Origin: Bacteroidales bacterium
GTDB taxonomy: Bacteria; Bacteroidota; Bacteroidia; Bacteroidales; UBA12077
Direction of reading: 5' to 3'
DNA length: 34,035 nucleotides
Assembly: GCA_018334875.1 (NCBI GenBank)
Contig: JAGXLC010000012.1
Coordinates: 1 to 34,035 of the forward strand
Positions within the stretch are counted from its first letter, which is position 1, and each line of letters opens with the position of its first letter. This document shows, in pieces, positions 31,801 through 34,035 of the stretch. The notes beneath the pieces were generated by a model. The model did no database searches, was not told where the DNA came from, and worked only from the letters and a program-made list of their open reading frames with translations. Position numbers and translations under genes: made by a program.

Positions 31801-34035
31801 CTTGTTGGTCAGGATTTCTTATACCCATCATAATGGTTTTTAAATTACTTAGATTCGGATTTCCCCGAACACTAATTTTGGCTCCATCTCTTATCATACT
31901 ATAAATGGTATTCATAGAGATGTTGGTATTGCCCTTCCGCATGGCATTATTCCTTTCAAGCTTCAATTCAGGAAGTTCATTAAGATTAATAACCATCTCG
32001 TTTTTCCAAACCTGTTTTCTGTCACTACCGCTTGTGTTGTTGTAGAAACCCGGTGGGGTAACATCAAGGGGAATTTCATATTCATAATAATTGTTTCGGT
32101 AATCTGTTCCCAAACGGATAAAGGCCCTCAGATCGTTATCATTGAGTATTTTATTTTCAAGTGCTTCAGTATGAAGGAACATTCTCAGCTTTTTAAACTG
32201 CCTTACATCCATATCGATATTCTTGAATGCAGCACGGGCATCTCCATCCTCAAGCTCTTGCACATTGAATGCAATAGCCTGTTCATTAAGCTGGCGGAGT
32301 TGGGGGTTGGTCGGATCAATAACACGATCTATGCCTGGCGGAAGTACATAATTTACAGGAGTTTTGTTGGCATTTTCTTCAATGTTTACAGTTGAAATAT
32401 TCATTGATCCCCTGCTGAATTCCGGGGCGGATAGATTTTCTCCTGCTTCATACAATGATTTGGTGTAATTTCTCCATTCTCCGCGCACCAGATTTAACTT
32501 GGCAAATCTTAATATCACCGAATCCTGAAACTCCCTTAAAAACATTCTCATAAACCGAATGGACTTGAAGTCTCTGATTGCACCTACCCGTTTGTCCGGT
32601 TTTCTTACCGGAATTTTAAATTGATACCATGTAATCTCGGATTTGTTACCATTAGCAAGTTCAACTTGTCTTTTTACCTTATCTGTAATGTAGTTTTCCC
32701 CAACCTGCATTTCCCGGGGGTCCAGCTCAACCCGGTACTGGTAATAATTTTCGTTTTCTTCCAGGGTATTATCCTGATTGATGTCCTCAACATCTGGCAG
32801 TGTTTTACCTGAAGTGGGGTAATTTTCCGGTGATTGTTCCGAGGTTGGAGAATTGCCTTCCATCCCGTTGTATTTTTTATACCTTTCAATGATTCCCTTT
32901 TTCTCGCTGTTGTAATCACTTCCTCTATAATAGTGGTAATTGTCATTAGATGGGTCCTCCAGAAATTTGTCAAAAGCTTCATCAGAAAGGTTTTCATTTA
33001 AATTGTCAAGGTATTCGGAAAAAAAAGTCTGCTCCTCTTCATCACTGATTCCATCCAAACCTACATCCTGAAATTTCCTGGCCTCGGGATCATTATCAAA
33101 AGCATTTACCAGCGATTGGGAGATCGGTATCCGCCCCCATGATGTGGTATCCACCATGCTTATCTGTTCAGAGGTTGGGAGTCCGTTTTCAAAGCTTTTT
33201 CTTCCATCTTTTAAAATATCCTCCGAAACTGTCCCCAGGTTAAAATATAATGTTCCTTCATTGGTTCGGGTCGAATCGTAAACAAAGGGATCCATAAGCC
33301 AGAACTCAATATATTCCACATTCGACTCTTCGAAATCGGTGGTGTTGATTTCTCTCATGATCCCTCCCCATCTTGATTCCGGCTCTTTGAGCGATCCGTC
33401 GGATTGAATACCCGCTGATATTCCCCCCTCCCCCGAAGGTTCGTGTTCGTAATTATAAGGACCCCTTTCATCAGGGAAAAATGCAAGGTTTAATACTTGT
33501 ATGCTTGCCGGAATATCATTCGGATTATCTTTGTTTGGGAACAATTCTTTCTCATAGATTTCCCGGACAAAGTGGCTGGAACGTTGGTCTGGGTTGCTTT
33601 TTAGATGCTGGGGCATATTCGGGCTGTTTTCTCTCAGGAATAACGGATCTATATGATACCACGCCAGCCTGGACCGGTTATAATTATATGGTAAAGAGTC
33701 GATTAAACTGGCTTCCGGAAAGAGCTCCGGCTGTCCCTGCGGTGTACTTGCCAAGACCCAGGCAGAGGGGTTTTTCATGTCAATGGCCGTTTCACTACCT
33801 TCAAAATCGTCTATGTAAGAAACACCCTCTTTTTCTATGGCTTGGGAGTGACCTGGTATGAGGTGGGCAAATTCACCGTCAAATCTGATGCTGGATTGTT
33901 CCTCTGTATCCAGAAAAGGGATTCCATCAACCAGTTGGGTAAGAAACGGAGACTCGCTCCGGTAAGATCCGTTTAATCCCCAGATGGTATTGGAAATGGG
34001 CTCATTCCCAATGTTTACCTTTCTGGTAAGTGGCC
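28868..34035 (-). CDS. sprA: SprA/Sov, type IX secretion system outer-membrane translocon (N-terminal part beyond right edge)
   Basis: The frame is open from the right window edge to TAA at 28870-28868, giving 1721 residues; the Met at 33778 is internal, because the codons before it continue the family pattern (YIDDFEGSETAIDMKNPSAWVLASTP). SprA is a giant outer-membrane barrel of about 2,300-2,500 residues through which type IX cargo passes, so about 600-800 N-terminal residues, including the signal peptide, lie outside. Visible are long alternating beta-strand segments, a W-I-N-E-L-R-L motif (GEVWINELRLSDF), TTQYDLSTNLDLGKFFPDKAGVRIP-like strands and a C-terminal NFGFSLRFTLAE typical of a barrel's last strand. 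Its presence suggests protein secretion, possibly with gliding, through type IX. No other type IX gene is in the window. Confidence 0.95.
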   Translation of the reverse strand, partial: PLTRKVNIGNEPISNTIWGLNGSYRSESPFLTQLVDGIPFLDTEEQSSIRFDGEFAHLIPGHSQAIEKEGVSYIDDFEGSETAIDMKNPSAWVLASTPQGQPELFPEASLIDSLPYNYNRSRLAWYHIDPLFLRENSPNMPQHLKSNPDQRSSHFVREIYEKELFPNKDNPNDIPASIQVLNLAFFPDERGPYNYEHEPSGEGGISAGIQSDGSLKEPESRWGGIMREINTTDFEESNVEYIEFWLMDPFVYDSTRTNEGTLYFNLGTVSEDILKDGRKSFENGLPTSEQISMVDTTSWGRIPISQSLVNAFDNDPEARKFQDVGLDGISDEEEQTFFSEYLDNLNENLSDEAFDKFLEDPSNDNYHYYRGSDYNSEKKGIIERYKKYNGMEGNSPTSEQSPENYPTSGKTLPDVEDINQDNTLEENENYYQYRVELDPREMQVGENYITDKVKRQVELANGNKSEITWYQFKIPVRKPDKRVGAIRDFKSIRFMRMFLREFQDSVILRFAKLNLVRGEWRNYTKSLYEAGENLSAPEFSRGSMNISTVNIEENANKTPVNYVLPPGIDRVIDPTNPQLRQLNEQAIAFNVQELEDGDARAAFKNIDMDVRQFKKLRMFLHTEALENKILNDNDLRAFIRLGTDYRNNYYEYEIPLDVTPPGFYNNTSGSDRKQVWKNEMVINLNELPELKLERNNAMRKGNTNISMNTIYSMIRDGAKISVRGNPNLSNLKTIMMGIRNPDQQGNTLSEDDGMPKSGEVWINELRLSDFKEEGGWAARGRMSTQLADFGRINVSGNTSTPGFGSIDKKVNERNKEKTTQYDLSTNLDLGKFFPDKAGVRIPMYLGYSERFITPQYNPLNPDIQLEDALDAAEDQRARDSLKKMSQDYVRRKSINFNNVRVTPQNQNNPAFYDISNFSMNYSYNEIFARDINTDYNLMEEFQGGLVYNFNTNPQAVTPFQGIGGIFNTDLFRILRDFNFYYYPSSITVSTNLRRSYNAIRHKSIANPNVRYQPTFDKNFLWNRHFNIQFDLTRSLKLNFDATNRARIDEPRGMVNKRKEPIQYQFWKDSVMSNIRNFGRNTDYNHKWEANYRVPINKLPLLDWVNVSARFNGTYNWQAGPLLHDTSSINLGNTIRNSNTLQLNSQFNFNNLYNKVGFLKKINQQSRGRNQTQYETVNYNEDNVSFEAGEPERINHNLMTENIQVEVFDNQGRRIDGSHEILNKRAITFETSEDYQDAKVEIQGKIEQTEGPFQFIAENLARILMGVKNISISYSQSEGSELPGFLPNHQFLGLNQLNNHHAPTIPFILGWQNENFANLAKQNNWITRDPNLSSPFTLTNNKNLNLRASIEPFQGIRIDLNGSRSESNSQREYYTADSTGTIRNYGLREQGNFSMSFLSIGTAFDEISQENNYHSDAFDKLRSNRKKISQRLAERRREQSEGGYDPSTSDNQGYWDGYGPTSQHVLIPAFLSAYGEYGINNAPLDKFPMIPFPNWRINFNNLSNVSFIKEVAQSVNISHSYKSTYTIGNFLLNPDYTSLEDNLSHLRDVKNNFIPKYEINSVAINEQFNPLINFDVTWQNNLTTSFQISKSRRVSLSFANNQVTETLSDQYSFSVGYRFENFNLILDFGGQREAFQNDLNIKGNVKLRDNLTILRKLDEDVDDMPTAGQRNVVIGFSSDYALSNRLNVRVFFDRNVNEPKISRSYPTSNTNFGFSLRFTLAE

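Overview
This window looks like a chromosomal core region of a Bacteroidota member. I infer Bacteroidales or a near relative, but the genus cannot be set from sequence alone. The pointers are an LpxC-FabZ fusion gene, a DUF4837 lipoprotein, the type IX secretion translocon gene sprA next to gcvH, a seven-gene suf-queG operon, and promoter-like TTTG / TAnnTTTG boxes typical of the phylum. Nearly all genes are intact, tightly packed and housekeeping. I see no phage, insertion sequence, CRISPR array or defence system.

Layout. (1) 1-592, minus: the N-terminus of an exported tricorn-like protease, running off the left edge. (2) 593-1527: a gene-poor stretch holding inverted repeats, a GIY-YIG-like coding scrap, a strong promoter, a scrambled partial copy of the initiator tRNA, the intact initiator tRNA(Met) with its terminator, and a short orphan open frame. 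(3) 1528-7932, plus: envelope genes (membrane-anchored M23 peptidase, dxr, rseP, tatA, LysM lytic transglycosylase, DUF4837 lipoprotein). (4) 8042-10565, plus: M17 leucyl aminopeptidase and pdxA. (5) 17312-10659, minus: sufB-sufC-sufD-sufS-sufE-sufT-queG, an iron-sulfur assembly operon ending in a 4Fe-4S client enzyme. (6) thiL, plus, diverging from sufB. (7) 23040-18531, minus: HD phosphohydrolase, lpxD, lpxC-fabZ, lpxA, the early lipid A pathway. (8) 23473-28329, plus: rimP-nusA-infB, behind a promoter and a leader with a terminator-like hairpin. (9) 34035-28428, minus: the C-terminal part of sprA followed by gcvH; a bidirectional terminator separates gcvH from infB.

Functional themes are envelope building and quality control (M23, RseP, MltD-like, Lpx proteins, SprA, TatA), cofactor synthesis (Dxr for isoprenoids, PdxA for pyridoxal phosphate, ThiL for thiamine diphosphate, Suf for Fe-S, QueG for queuosine) and the start of translation (initiator tRNA, IF2, RimP, NusA).

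No new multi-gene system is evident. The least explained sequence is in the noncoding stretches: the hairpin-interrupted initiator tRNA copy sharing a promoter with the real tRNA, the rimP leader, and the repeat-rich GIY-YIG relic zone.
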